This document shows positions 1 through 8,924 of a stretch of DNA of 64,000 nucleotides, in pieces. The notes under the pieces are model-generated. The model was not told where the DNA came from. It worked only from the letters and a program-made list of their open reading frames with translations, and did no database searches. Position 1 is the stretch's first letter, and each line of letters opens with the position of its first letter. The DNA comes from Aureimonas sp. AU20. GTDB taxonomy: Bacteria > Pseudomonadota > Alphaproteobacteria > Rhizobiales > Rhizobiaceae. Position numbers and translations under genes: made by a program. Location of the stretch: the NCBI RefSeq assembly GCF_001442755.1, contig NZ_CP006367.1, forward strand, positions 1 to 64,000, read 5' to 3'.

Positions 1-571
1 TTCCCGATTTTCCATCTTGATTTCTGGGAATCCCCGGATTCCGGGCGATTCCATAGCATTTGAATTTCGCCATATAAATCATAGGCTTAAGGAAGGCCCT
101 CGCAGGGCTCGCGAGTCTGCCGGCCGGCGTGGCGGGGTGCCCGAGAGTCAACCGGGATGCGACAAAAAAAACTCATATTCCCGCCTCAATCCACGACCAT
201 CTTGAGGGCCTCGTTGAATCCGCAAGTGAATCAGACGATTACGGCTGGCGAGCTTTGCGACATTGCCGTGAACGCGCCACACCTGTTGCCGCGACCAGAT
301 CGGAATCGCGATTCAAAGCTTGCTCGAGGCTGGGCGGTTTCGTAGCTTTTGTCTCACGACAAGAGCCGCCGAAGCCGAAGGATGGGGACAAGATGCGTTT
401 TCCATAAGAAATCCGCATCCTGGCCGACCCTGAACGTCCATCGCCGTTCTCGCTGATCTGTTTTTATTCTGTCCGATCCCGTTCCCCGGATTCCTGCAAT
501 CGGGGACGAGGGTCGGTTGTTGCCGCGTTTGACCGGTTTCGTTTCCCGGAGCCGAGTTGTTGGAGTCCCAC
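1..571. promoter_or_regulatory. GANTC-rich leader upstream of rhodanese-dnaA
   Basis: No convincing gene lies here. The stretch holds eleven GANTC sites, starting at 28, 37, 47, 113, 145, 216, 228, 303, 310, 489 and 563; base composition would predict roughly two. GANTC is the target of the alphaproteobacterial cell-cycle methyltransferase CcrM, and methylation state controls dnaA transcription in Caulobacter. I infer that this is the methylation-sensitive promoter region of the rhodanese-dnaA unit. No TTATCCACA-type DnaA box and no TTAA-N7-TTAA CtrA box was found, so I do not call it an origin. Confidence 0.5.
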
Positions 572-1006
572 ATGAACCGTTCCTACAAGGGCGACGTGAC
601 GCCGGCCGAGTGCTGGTCCGCCCTCGACAGCGACGAGCCCGCCTTTCTCGTCGACGTTCGCACCACAGCGGAATGGAATTTCGTCGGCTTCCCGCTGACG
701 CCGGCCGGTCGCGCCCAGCCGCTCTTCGCGGAATGGCAGACCTACCCCAGCATGTCGGTCGACGGCAGCTTCGCCGCCCGCGTCGCCGAGGCCATCACGG
801 CCGCCGGCGGCAGTCCGGCCTCGCCGGTCTACTTTCTGTGCCGCTCGGGCGCGCGCTCCATGTCGAGCGCCGCGGCGCTCACCGATCTCGGCTTCGAGAA
901 CTGCTTCAATATCCTCGACGGGTTCGAAGGCCCGCCCGACGAGGAGGGCCATCGCGGCCAGATCGCGGGTTGGAAGGCCACCGGCCTTCCCTGGAGGCAG
1001 AAATGA
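572..1006 (+). CDS. Rhodanese-like sulfurtransferase domain protein
   Basis: Single rhodanese domain of 144 residues, probably cytoplasmic because no signal peptide is visible. The active-site loop reads FLCRSGARS, with the catalytic cysteine followed by the CRSGxRS pattern of single-domain rhodaneses, preceded by a typical VDVRTTAEW substrate-side motif. The physiological sulfur acceptor cannot be told from sequence. ATG 572 is preferred over an in-frame TTG at 557 because GGAG at 562-565 sits six bases upstream. The stop codon overlaps the first possible dnaA start (ATGA), so the two genes should be co-transcribed and may be translationally coupled. A rhodanese gene directly before dnaA is unusual; rpsT is the usual neighbour in related bacteria. 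Confidence 0.85.
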   Translation: MNRSYKGDVTPAECWSALDSDEPAFLVDVRTTAEWNFVGFPLTPAGRAQPLFAEWQTYPSMSVDGSFAARVAEAITAAGGSPASPVYFLCRSGARSMSSAAALTDLGFENCFNILDGFEGPPDEEGHRGQIAGWKATGLPWRQK

Positions 1007-2580
1007 CCGGCCTCCTCCCCGCGACCCCGCCCAAGGCTCCCCGCGCGCCCGTCCGCGCCGGCGCCCCGCGCACCGCGCCGTCCGCCCTGACCGCCGCCCG
1101 CATCCAGCCCCAAGAGCCTGTCATGAGCCCTGCGCACGGTGATGCCGAGATCCTCGACCGCGTCAACGCGCGCCTCAAGGCCCATCTCGGACCGGACGTG
1201 TTCGCCTCCTGGTTCACGCGCATGAAGCTGGTCAACGCCGGCAAGGGCGTGGTGCAGCTCTCGGTGCCGACCGCCTTCCTGCGCACCTGGATCAACGGCC
1301 ACTACAAGGACCTTCTGCTGCAGATCTTCTCCGAGGAGATCCCCGGCACGCTGAAGGTCGACATTGCCGTTCGCTCGGCCGTGCGCGGCCCGGCGGCGCC
1401 CGCCGCGCCGGCCCAGATCGCCCGCCCGCGCGACGGGGCGCTGCCCGCGCCGGTCGCGCAGAGCCTGCCAGCGACGGCCGCACCGCGCGCTAATACCGAG
1501 CGCGCCCAGGCCGGGGAGATGCCGCGCCAGCAGAGCGATTTCGGCTCGCCGCTCGACCCGCGCTACATTTTCGAGAGCTTCGTGGAAGGCGCGTCGAACC
1601 GCGTAGCGCTGGCCGCCGCGCGCTCGATCGCCGAAAACGGCCCGCAGTCGGTGCGCTTCAACCCGCTCTTCCTTCACGCGACCGTCGGCCTCGGAAAGAC
1701 CCATCTTCTGCAGGCCATCGCCAACGCCGCGCTGGAGCGGGAAGACCGGCCCCGCGTCGTCTATCTCACGGCCGAATATTTCATGTGGCGCTTCGCCACC
1801 GCAATCCGTGACAACCAGGCGCTCGACTTCAAGGAGAACCTGCGCGGCATCGACATCCTCATCATCGACGACATGCAGTTCCTGCAGGGCAAGTCGATCC
1901 AGCAGGAGTTCTGCCACCTTCTGAACGCACTGATCGATTCCGCCCGCCAGGTCATCGTGGCGGCCGACCGGCCGGCCTTCGAGCTGGAATCGCTGGACAG
2001 CCGGGTGCGCTCGCGCCTGGCCGGCGGCGTCGCGATCGAGATGGTCTCGCCCGATTTCGAGATGCGGCGCGGCATTCTCTCGGCACGCGTCGAGGCCATG
2101 CGCGCGGCCGATCCGAGCTTCGCCATCAACGAGGGCGTGCTCGACACGATCGCCCGACGCGTCACCGGCTCGGGCCGAGACCTCGAAGGCGCCTTCAACC
2201 AGATCGCCTTCCGTCATTCTGTCGGCCAGCCGCTGTCGAGCCAGCATCTCGACGACCTCCTGAACCAGCTGACGCGGGCCGGCGCCGAGAAGCGCGTGCG
2301 GATCGAGGACATCCTCAAATTCGTCTCGCGCCACTACAACATCTCTCGCACCGACATCCTCTCGGCCCGCCGCACGCGCACCATCGTGCGCCCGCGCCAG
2401 ATCGCCATGTATCTGGCCAAGACCATGACGCCGCGTTCGCTGCCCGAGATCGGCCGTCGCTTCGGCGGGCGCGACCACACGACCGTGCTGCATGCCGTTC
2501 GCAAGATCGAGGCCGAGCGCGCCATCGACCAGAAGCTGGCCGAGGAACTCGACGTCATCCGCCGCATGATCGAGGAATAA
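1003..2580 (+). CDS. dnaA: Chromosomal replication initiator DnaA
   Basis: DnaA binds DnaA boxes at the origin and melts DNA in its ATP form. Domain I ([20 protein letters not shown]) starts near residue 47 and is followed by an Ala/Pro-rich linker. The AAA+ domain carries a Walker A variant [11 protein letters not shown] near residues 228-237, where the usual first glycine is alanine, and Walker [10 protein letters not shown] near 285. Domain IV has the box-binding signature [11 protein letters not shown] near 487. The 1003 start has a strong GGAGG six bases upstream and overlaps the rhodanese stop. It adds a 40-residue Ala/Pro-rich N-terminal extension. ATG 1123 ([11 protein letters not shown]) would give a more family-like 485-residue protein but has a weaker ribosome site. 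Identity is certain; the start is not. Confidence 0.97.
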   Translation: MTGLLPATPPKAPRAPVRAGAPRTAPSALTAARIQPQEPVMSPAHGDAEILDRVNARLKAHLGPDVFASWFTRMKLVNAGKGVVQLSVPTAFLRTWINGHYKDLLLQIFSEEIPGTLKVDIAVRSAVRGPAAPAAPAQIARPRDGALPAPVAQSLPATAAPRANTERAQAGEMPRQQSDFGSPLDPRYIFESFVEGASNRVALAAARSIAENGPQSVRFNPLFLHATVGLGKTHLLQAIANAALEREDRPRVVYLTAEYFMWRFATAIRDNQALDFKENLRGIDILIIDDMQFLQGKSIQQEFCHLLNALIDSARQVIVAADRPAFELESLDSRVRSRLAGGVAIEMVSPDFEMRRGILSARVEAMRAADPSFAINEGVLDTIARRVTGSGRDLEGAFNQIAFRHSVGQPLSSQHLDDLLNQLTRAGAEKRVRIEDILKFVSRHYNISRTDILSARRTRTIVRPRQIAMYLAKTMTPRSLPEIGRRFGGRDHTTVLHAVRKIEAERAIDQKLAEELDVIRRMIEE

Positions 2581-2722
2581 GAGAAGTCCGCACACGCGGA
2601 GGTCCCGGCCGGCCGGCGCTTTTTCTTTGCGCCCGCCCGCCGTCCTGCTCTAAAAGGTTGGGACCTCTGCGTGGGTGCCGGTTCTCGGCGCATCCTCAAG
2701 TTCCCGAACGGTCCATTTCGCC

Positions 2723-3841
2723 ATGCGTATTCTCATCGAGCGGTCGAACCTCCTGAAGTCGCTGAGCCATGTCCAGCGCGTGGTGGAGCGGCGCAACACG
2801 ATTCCGATCCTGTCCAACGTCCTCCTGAAGACCGAGGACGGCGGCATGCGCCTGAAGGCGACCGATCTCGACATCGAGATCACCGAGACCGTGCCGGCGG
2901 TGAGCGAGCAGCCCGGCGCGACCACCGTTCCCGCCCACCTCCTCTACGACATCGTGCGCAAGCTGCCCGACGGGTCGGAGGTCAAGCTGGAGACGGACGG
3001 CAATGGCGGGCAGATGACGGTCGCCTCCGGGCGCTCGAACTTCCGCCTCCAGTGCCTGCCCGAGGCGGACTTTCCCGACATCACCTCCGGCAGCTTCACC
3101 CACGCCTTCACGCTGAAGACGGGGGATCTCGCCCGTCTCATCGAGCGCACGCAGTTCGCGATCTCGACCGAGGAAACGCGCTACTATCTCAACGGCATCT
3201 TCTTCCACACGCTGGAATCGGGCGGCGCGCTGCAGCTTCGCGCCGTGGCCACCGACGGCCACCGCCTCGCCCGCGCCGAGACCGACGCGCCGGCCGGCTC
3301 GGAAGGCATGCCGGGCATCATCGTGCCGCGCAAGGCCGTGTCGGAAATCCAGAAGCTGCTCGGCGAAGGCGCCGAGACGGTGGAGGTGGAGCTTTCCGAC
3401 AGCAAGATCCGCTTCACGATCGGCCCGGTGGTCATGACCTCCAAGCTGATCGACGGCACCTTCCCCGACTATCAGCGCGTCATCCCGACCGGCAACGACA
3501 AGGCGCTGACGCTCGACCGGCAGAGCTTCGCCCATGCCGTGGACCGTGTCTCGACCATCTCCTCCGAGCGCGGCCGCGCGGTGAAGCTCGCCGTGTCCGA
3601 CAGCCAGCTCGTTCTCACCGTCAACTCCCCCGACGCCGGCACGGCGACCGAGGAACTGGCGGTCGGCTACACGTCGGAAGAGCTGGAGATCGGCTTCAAC
3701 GCCAAATACCTCCTCGACATCACCGGCCAGTTGTCGGGCGAGTCCGCCGTCTTCATGCTGGCCGATCCCGGCTCGCCCACGCTGATCCGGGACGGCGGCG
3801 ACGAGCGCACGCTTTATGTCCTGATGCCGATGCGCGTCTGA
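2723..3841 (+). CDS. dnaN: DNA polymerase III beta sliding clamp
   Basis: Ring-shaped processivity clamp of the replicative polymerase, 372 residues, the usual length. The N-terminus MRILIERSNLLKSLSHVQRV and the ERRNTIPILSNVLLK segment are family hallmarks, and the C-terminus ends in the typical YVLMPMRV, which forms part of the hydrophobic partner pocket. An in-frame ATG upstream at 2675 would add 16 unconserved residues, so 2723 is chosen. It lies 142 bases after dnaA; that gap contains a small TCCGC/GCGGA hairpin and a GC-rich run followed by T residues, which may partly separate the two transcription units. recF follows after 20 bases. Confidence 0.97.
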   Translation: MRILIERSNLLKSLSHVQRVVERRNTIPILSNVLLKTEDGGMRLKATDLDIEITETVPAVSEQPGATTVPAHLLYDIVRKLPDGSEVKLETDGNGGQMTVASGRSNFRLQCLPEADFPDITSGSFTHAFTLKTGDLARLIERTQFAISTEETRYYLNGIFFHTLESGGALQLRAVATDGHRLARAETDAPAGSEGMPGIIVPRKAVSEIQKLLGEGAETVEVELSDSKIRFTIGPVVMTSKLIDGTFPDYQRVIPTGNDKALTLDRQSFAHAVDRVSTISSERGRAVKLAVSDSQLVLTVNSPDAGTATEELAVGYTSEELEIGFNAKYLLDITGQLSGESAVFMLADPGSPTLIRDGGDERTLYVLMPMRV

Positions 3842-3861
3842 CGGGCGCCTTCGAGCGCCTC

Positions 3862-5013
3862 ATGCCCGACCCTTCCCCGCTTGCCGGCGACGCGCGCATT
3901 CGCGTCGCCGGTCTCGGCCTCGTGGATTTTCGCAACTACGCGACCCTGAGCCTGCCCCTCACGTCCCGCTTCGTCGTGTTCCATGGCGACAACGGCGCGG
4001 GAAAGACCAATCTCCTCGAAGCCCTGTCGCTGCTTTCGCCCGGCCGGGGCTTGCGTCGCGCGAACTACGGCGAGATCGCGCGGGGCAGCGGCTCCGGCGG
4101 CTTTTCCGTGCGCGCGCGGCTGCGCGAGACGGACGGCGAGATACGCGATCTCCTGACGTTGGTGCGGCCGGACGAGGAGAACGGCGCGGCGCGCGTCCTG
4201 CGCGTCGACGGGGCGCAGGCCCGCTCCGGCGAGGAGCTTCTGGATTATCTGCGCGTCGTCTGGCTGACGCCGGCCATGGACGGGCTCTTCACCGGCCCCG
4301 CCGCCGAGCGTCGCCGCTTTCTCGACCGCATGGTGCTGACCGTCGATCCCGGCCACGGCCGGCGCGCGCTCGACTACGAGAAGGCCATGCGCGGGCGCAA
4401 CCGGCTCCTGTCGGAAGACAGGATGGACGATAGCTGGCTGACCGGCATCGAGGCGCAGATGGCCGAACTCGGCCTTGCCATCGCGCTGGCGCGCGCCGAT
4501 CTGGTGGAGCGGCTGCGCGGATCAATCGAGAGCATGGCCGGCTCGCCCTTCCCGGTGGCCGAGCTGCATCTCCAGTCCGGCTACGAGGATTTCAGCCTGG
4601 AAGGCGCGGCCGTCGATCTGGAAGACCGGATCGCGGCGCGGCTGCGCGCACGGCGCGGGCTCGACCGCGCGGCGGGCCGCACGCTGGAAGGGCCGCATCG
4701 CGGCGATCTCGAGGTGCTGCACCGGGCCAAAGCCATGCCGGCTTCGCTGTCCTCCACCGGCGAGCAGAAGGCGCTCTTGATCGGCCTCGTGATCGCCCAT
4801 GCCCGGCTGGTGGAGGCTGCGAGCGGCATGACGCCGCTTCTTCTTTTGGACGAGATCGCCGCCCATCTCGATCCCGGCCGGCGCGCCGCCTTGTTCGACA
4901 TTCTGGACGAGCTCGGTGTTCAGGCCTTTCTGACCGGGACCGACGCTGCCCTGTTCGAGGCGATCGCGGGGCGCGCGCAGATGGTGGAAATCCGCAACGG
5001 AGCCGTCGCATGA
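3862..5013 (+). CDS. recF: DNA replication and repair protein RecF
   Basis: SMC-like ATPase of 383 residues that helps RecO/RecR load RecA at single-strand gaps. Walker A HGDNGAGKTNLLEAL lies near residues 35-48, the ABC signature region (LSSTGEQKALLIGL) near 295, and Walker B LLLLDEIAAHLD near 325-335. Start ATG 3862 is 20 bases after dnaN. A long upstream open frame exists, but its sequence is only dnaN read in another frame. The stop overlaps the next gene start as ATGA at 5010-5013. The dnaA-dnaN-recF order is the standard bacterial replication cluster, although the cluster is often broken up in alphaproteobacteria. Confidence 0.95.
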   Translation: MPDPSPLAGDARIRVAGLGLVDFRNYATLSLPLTSRFVVFHGDNGAGKTNLLEALSLLSPGRGLRRANYGEIARGSGSGGFSVRARLRETDGEIRDLLTLVRPDEENGAARVLRVDGAQARSGEELLDYLRVVWLTPAMDGLFTGPAAERRRFLDRMVLTVDPGHGRRALDYEKAMRGRNRLLSEDRMDDSWLTGIEAQMAELGLAIALARADLVERLRGSIESMAGSPFPVAELHLQSGYEDFSLEGAAVDLEDRIAARLRARRGLDRAAGRTLEGPHRGDLEVLHRAKAMPASLSSTGEQKALLIGLVIAHARLVEAASGMTPLLLLDEIAAHLDPGRRAALFDILDELGVQAFLTGTDAALFEAIAGRAQMVEIRNGAVA

Positions 5014-5780
5014 CCGATGCCCCTCCCCTATCCACGGACGAGCTGCGCCGCTACGCCCGCCATCTCGTTCTGGCCGAGATCGGCGGCCCCGGTCAGCAGG
5101 CGCTGAAGCGGGCCAAGGTCCTGGTGATCGGCGCGGGCGGGCTCGGCTCGCCGGTCGCGCTCTATCTCGCCGCCGCCGGCGTCGGCACGCTGGGGCTGGC
5201 GGACGACGACACCGTCTCGCTCTCCAATCTCCAGCGCCAGATACTGCACGGCACGGCGGATATCGGCCGGCCTAAGCTCGACAGCGCGCGGGAGGCGATC
5301 GGCCGGCTGAATCCGCATGTGGAGGTGGTTCCTCACGCGCTTCGCCTGGACGCCGAGAACGGCGCGGCGATGGTCGGCGACTATGACATCGTCATCGACG
5401 GTTCGGACAACTTCGCCACGCGCTACGCGCTGGCCGATCTCTGCGAAGCGCAGGAAAAGCCGCTGGTGACGGCGGCGGTGCAGCGCTTTTCCGGCTCGCT
5501 CACCGTGCTCGCGCCCTTCCGGCGGGATGGGGGGGATCAGCTTCTACCGCGCTACCGCGACCTTTTTCCCGAGCCGCCGCCCGCCGGGCTGGTTCCGACC
5601 TGCGCGGAGGCCGGCATTCTCGGCGTGGTGACGGGCATTCTCGGAACCTTGGCGGCGGCCGAGGCGATCAAGCTCGCGACCGGAGCGGGCGAGCCACTGC
5701 TCGGCCGCCTGCTTCTGGTCGATACGCTGCGAATGCGCTTCGAGGAAATCCGCTACCGCCGGCCCAAATCCGCGCGCTGA
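5010..5780 (+). CDS. moeB: MoeB/ThiF-family adenylyltransferase lacking zinc cysteines
   Basis: E1-like enzyme of 256 residues that adenylates the C-terminal glycine of a ubiquitin-like sulfur carrier such as MoaD or ThiS. The nucleotide-binding motif GAGGLGSPVALYLAAAGVG lies near residues 43-61, then DDDTVSLSNLQRQILH with the catalytic Arg, and DGSDNFATRYALADL near 130. The cysteine of VPTCAEAGILG is present. The two CxxC zinc pairs of characterised MoeB are absent: the first position reads PRYRDL where PCYRCL is usual, and the C-terminus has no cysteines. It overlaps recF by four bases. MoeB and ThiF cannot be separated from sequence alone, so the symbol is provisional. Confidence 0.8.
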   Translation: MTDAPPLSTDELRRYARHLVLAEIGGPGQQALKRAKVLVIGAGGLGSPVALYLAAAGVGTLGLADDDTVSLSNLQRQILHGTADIGRPKLDSAREAIGRLNPHVEVVPHALRLDAENGAAMVGDYDIVIDGSDNFATRYALADLCEAQEKPLVTAAVQRFSGSLTVLAPFRRDGGDQLLPRYRDLFPEPPPAGLVPTCAEAGILGVVTGILGTLAAAEAIKLATGAGEPLLGRLLLVDTLRMRFEEIRYRRPKSAR

Positions 5781-5785
5781 CGAAG

Positions 5786-5815
5786 GCCGCCGGGCGCGCC
5801 GTCAGGCCCGGCGGC
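5786..5815. terminator. Hairpin between convergent gene ends
   Basis: Perfect 10-bp inverted repeat GCCGCCGGGC / GCCCGGCGGC with a 10-base loop, between the converging moeB-like and chemoreceptor genes and overlapping the last chemoreceptor codons. There is no T-run, so it is only a possible transcription end. Confidence 0.4.
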
Positions 5816-7394
5816 GCGCGCGAAACCGGCCCAGCATGGTTTGCGTCCTCGCCGGGGCGCGGGCGACATTGGAATTGTCCGCCGCAAGCGGCGGCTTCCC
5901 GGCATCGGCGTCGATCTGAAAGAAGCCCGTGCGCTCGTTCAGGCGGTTGGCCTCGCCGGCGAGTTGGACGGCGGTGGCCGAGAGTTCGGTGGCGGCGCCC
6001 GCGTTTGTCTGCGTCACCTGATCGAGCTGCTGGATCGCGAGGTTGATCTGCGCGATGCCGGCCGACTGTTCGCGCGAGGCGGCGGAAATCTCGGAGACGA
6101 GCTCGGCGGTGCGGGTGATGTCGGGCACCATGTCGGCCAGCTTGCGGCCCGCCTCGTCGGCGGCATGGAGCGTCGCCTCGGACAGGCTGGCGATCTCGCT
6201 CGCCGCAGTCTGGCTGCGCTCGGCGAGCTTGCGCACCTCGGAGGCCACCACTGCGAAGCCCTTGCCGTGCTGGCCCGCGCGCGCGGCCTCGATCGCCGCG
6301 TTGAGGGCCAGAAGATCGGTCTGGCGCGCGATGTCCTGAACGATCCGGATGCGATCGACGATCGTGTGCATGGCCTGGACCGAGCCGGCCATGGCCGTGC
6401 CGGTGTCGCGCGCGGCGAGCGAGGCGCGCTGCGCCATGCGCTCGGTCTGCACGGCGTTTTCCGTGCTTTGGCGGATATTGGCGGTCATTTCCTCGACGGC
6501 GGCCGAGGCTTGTTCGGAGGCGGCGGCCTGTTCGCTCGCGCCGGACGACAGCTGCTCGGCGGCCACGGCCGACTGTCCGGAGCCGGCCGCGACCTGATCG
6601 GCCGACACTCTCACGCCCGAGAGCACGAACCGCAACTGACGCCGCGTATCCTCCAGCCGGTCGAGCAAGGTTCCGATCTCGTCCCGCCGCCGATGAACGA
6701 TCTCGGTCGCGATCTCGCCGCGCCCCAGCCGCTCGGTCTGCTCCACGGCGAAGGACAGCCCTCGGTTGACGAGAAGGCTGAGCCAGACGGCGGCACCGAG
6801 GCCGAGCAGCACCGCGCCGGCGACGATTGCCATCAGCATGTCGCGCGTCGAGGCGTAGACCTCCTCCGACGTGCGGGTCGCCTCCGCCGCCACCTGCCGC
6901 TGCAGGTCGGTGAGCGCGGCGACGCTCTCGAGGATTACCTGCATAGCGGGCACCGCCTCCGCCTCGATCAGGCGCAGGGCCTCCTGCGGCGCGCCCTGGT
7001 CGCCGAAGTCGATGGCCTGCGATGTCGCCTTGTCGTAGCGGCCGACGGCCTCGCGCAGCGTGTCGACCTTATCCACCGCCAGATGCGTGTGGCTGCGATA
7101 GGCGTCGATCTCGTCCCGCGCCTTTTGCAGCGCCTCGTGGACGGACTTTTCAAGCTCGGCGCGCCGCGCGGCGTCGGTGACGATCAGCGACCGGTTGACG
7201 AGTCGGCCGGCGTTCAGGAGATCGGCCCTGATATCGGACAGACGCATGGCCTGCTGGAAGGGGCGATCATGAAAATCCACGAAGCGGTCGTTGGACTTTC
7301 CGAGCCGGTCGATTCCGAGAAACCCGACCAGGGCCATGGCCCCGACGACGAGCGTAAAGCCCCCCGCGAGCTTCTGCTTGATCGTGAACCGCAT
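5802..7394 (-). CDS. Methyl-accepting chemotaxis protein
   Basis: Transmembrane chemoreceptor of about 530 residues. A first membrane segment (residues ~5-27) leads into a periplasmic four-helix-bundle sensor (~30-185), a second membrane segment ([20 protein letters not shown], ~190), a HAMP domain (~210-265) and a signalling coiled coil. The hairpin tip that contacts CheA/CheW reads [20 protein letters not shown]. There is no C-terminal NWETF-like pentapeptide. The ligand is unknown. ATG 7394 (MRFTIKQKL) is chosen because GGAAGGG lies eight bases upstream; ATGs at 7400 and 7412 add up to six residues. No che genes are adjacent, so it is an orphan receptor here. Confidence 0.9.
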   Translation of the reverse strand: MRFTIKQKLAGGFTLVVGAMALVGFLGIDRLGKSNDRFVDFHDRPFQQAMRLSDIRADLLNAGRLVNRSLIVTDAARRAELEKSVHEALQKARDEIDAYRSHTHLAVDKVDTLREAVGRYDKATSQAIDFGDQGAPQEALRLIEAEAVPAMQVILESVAALTDLQRQVAAEATRTSEEVYASTRDMLMAIVAGAVLLGLGAAVWLSLLVNRGLSFAVEQTERLGRGEIATEIVHRRRDEIGTLLDRLEDTRRQLRFVLSGVRVSADQVAAGSGQSAVAAEQLSSGASEQAAASEQASAAVEEMTANIRQSTENAVQTERMAQRASLAARDTGTAMAGSVQAMHTIVDRIRIVQDIARQTDLLALNAAIEAARAGQHGKGFAVVASEVRKLAERSQTAASEIASLSEATLHAADEAGRKLADMVPDITRTAELVSEISAASREQSAGIAQINLAIQQLDQVTQTNAGAATELSATAVQLAGEANRLNERTGFFQIDADAGKPPLAADNSNVARAPARTQTMLGRFRARRRA

Positions 7395-7594
7395 TGCCAT
7401 GCCCTTCCACATAATCCTGAGTTATAACAACCCAGCCGGGTTTAGATTTCCCTTCCAGACAGTGCGATTTCCCACCGGCCCTGTGAAATCATGTGAATCG
7501 AGGCGCGGCGCATCTTGCCCGGACAAGGCTCGGGAAGGGTTCGTTAACCGCCTTGGGGGATAGTGAAGCGATCCCTGACGGAGTTCATAAAGCT

Positions 7595-8176
7595 TTGACG
7601 TCCCTCCCCGTTTCGCTCCGCCGCGCCGCCCTGTCCGCTCTTGCCCTTCTCGCCCTCTGTTCCGCCTCGCAGGCGCAGACGCCCGCCGCTGCCGCGACCC
7701 GCCCCGAGGCCGCCGCCGAGGAAGGGCAGGACGCGGAGATGAGCCGGAAGCTTCCCCTTCCACGTTTCGTGTCGCTGAAGTCGGCGCGCGTGAACCTGCG
7801 CGTCGGCCCGGGCAAGGACTACGCCGTGTCCTGGCTCTACATGAAGCCCGGCCTGCCGGTGGAAATCATCCAGGAGTTCGACCAGTGGCGCCGCATCCGC
7901 GACGCGGAAGGCACGGAAGGCTGGGTCTACCATTCGCTCCTGTCGGGCGAGCGCACCGCGCTGGCCGCTCCCTGGCTTCGGGCCAAGAAGGGCGCGCTGG
8001 TCACGGTCCACCGCTCGGCCGCCGCAGACTCGACCGTGGTGGCGCAGATGGAGCCGGGCGTCGTCGCCAAGGTGCGCGAATGCTCGTTCAGCTGGTGCGA
8101 GGTCGAGGCGGGCGGACGTCGCGGCTTCGTCTCGCAGAACGAAATGTGGGGCGTTTATCCCGACGAGCGCTTTTAA
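7595..8176 (+). CDS. Exported SH3-like domain protein
   Basis: About 193 residues with an N-terminal signal peptide (SLRRAALSALALLALCSASQA) and two bacterial SH3-like (SH3_3/SH3b) repeats. The first is typical: LKSARVNLRVGPGKDYAVSW followed by VYHSLLSG; the second, weaker copy spans roughly residues 125-190. Such domains bind peptidoglycan or protein partners in the periplasm. The only start consistent with a clean signal peptide is TTG 7595, with GGAG about eleven bases upstream; an upstream GTG/ATG frame adds non-conserved residues. Two late cysteines (ECSFSWCEV) could form a disulfide. The specific role is unknown. Confidence 0.75.
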   Translation: MTSLPVSLRRAALSALALLALCSASQAQTPAAAATRPEAAAEEGQDAEMSRKLPLPRFVSLKSARVNLRVGPGKDYAVSWLYMKPGLPVEIIQEFDQWRRIRDAEGTEGWVYHSLLSGERTALAAPWLRAKKGALVTVHRSAAADSTVVAQMEPGVVAKVRECSFSWCEVEAGGRRGFVSQNEMWGVYPDERF

Positions 8177-8261
8177 GCGGTCGTCCGACGAGCGATTTCG
8201 ACAGGTCCGAATGGCGGGTGGCTTTGGCCCCCGCCGTTTTCGTTTGTCCTGCGGACAAGAA

Positions 8262-8294
8262 AAAAGGCCAGGTCCCATGGGAACCCAGCCTTTC
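8262..8294. terminator. Bidirectional terminator between SH3 gene and irr
   Basis: An imperfect hairpin, AAAGGCCAGGTCCC against GGGAACCCAGCCTTT, is flanked by A residues on one side and T residues on the other. It lies between two converging genes and can serve both. Confidence 0.65.
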
Positions 8295-8320
8295 TCTCAT
8301 TCGAAACTGTCGCGGCGCGG

Positions 8321-8797
8321 TCAGGCCAACTTGAGCTTGTCCCGCTTGCGGCGCACGCGCACTACGACGTCGATATTGACGATTTCCATGCCTTCGGGCG
8401 GCTCGGGAATGTTGGCCACGTTGATCGCCCCGTCCGGGATGTCGATCATCGTGTTGTCGGACTCCACGAAGAAGTGGAAATGGTCCGACGTGTTCGTGTC
8501 GAAATAGGTGCGCTGACCTTCCGCCGAGAGCGGGCGAACGAGACCGGCATCCGTGAACTGGTGCAGCGTGTTGTAGACGGTGGCGAGCGAAACGGGCTCG
8601 CCGGCGCGGTGCGCTTCCTCGTGCAGCTCTTCGGCCGACAGGTGCCGGTCGCCCGCGCCGAAGATCAGGTTGCACAGGGCCACGCGCTGGCGCGTCGGAC
8701 GAAGACCCGCAGAGCGCAGGCGTTCGAACACGCAGAACGACGAGTGCCGTGCGGAGTCGCGTGAGTCGAGCTGCGAGGGCTTGGCCCGGTTGTCCAT
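8321..8797 (-). CDS. irr: Iron response regulator Irr (Fur family)
   Basis: Heme-responsive transcription factor of 158 residues that controls iron and heme genes in Rhizobiales. It has the winged-helix segment LRPTRQRVALCNLIF and the recognition region SLATVYNTLHQFTDAGLV, followed by the Irr-type sensory motif SDHFHFF. Characterised Irr proteins often read SDHHHFF; here the middle histidine is phenylalanine, keeping the HxH pattern. ATG 8797 (MDNRAKPSQLD) is chosen over a longer frame. The position next to fabA-fabB-fabI is the conserved rhizobial order. A promoter with TTGTTC and TTATAT separated by 16 bases lies upstream on the minus strand. Confidence 0.93.
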   Translation of the reverse strand: MDNRAKPSQLDSRDSARHSSFCVFERLRSAGLRPTRQRVALCNLIFGAGDRHLSAEELHEEAHRAGEPVSLATVYNTLHQFTDAGLVRPLSAEGQRTYFDTNTSDHFHFFVESDNTMIDIPDGAINVANIPEPPEGMEIVNIDVVVRVRRKRDKLKLA

Positions 8798-8879
8798 GAT
8801 GCGTCGCCGTTTAAACTTGAGTTCCTGAGTCGTGTTTACGACCTTGCGTGCTGCGCTGCAAGACCGCGTCATCGATCAG

Positions 8880-8907
8880 ATATAATCCCGATCCGCTGAA
8901 AGAACAA
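8880..8907 (-). promoter_or_regulatory. Candidate sigma-70 promoter of irr
   Basis: On the minus strand TTGTTC (8907-8902) and TTATAT (8885-8880) are separated by 16 bases, about 80 bases before the irr start codon. No full ICE or Fur box was recognised around it. Confidence 0.4.
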
Positions 8908-8924
8908 TTGCGATGGACGATGGC

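Noticed and set aside
1..571. Replication origin beside dnaA
   Set aside because: No TTATCCACA-type DnaA boxes, no CtrA boxes and no AT-rich unwinding stretch. In this class the origin is usually near hemE, not dnaA.
829..2595. Long minus-strand open frame opposite dnaA
   Set aside because: Antisense shadow of dnaA with Arg/Ala/Gly-rich composition and no motifs.
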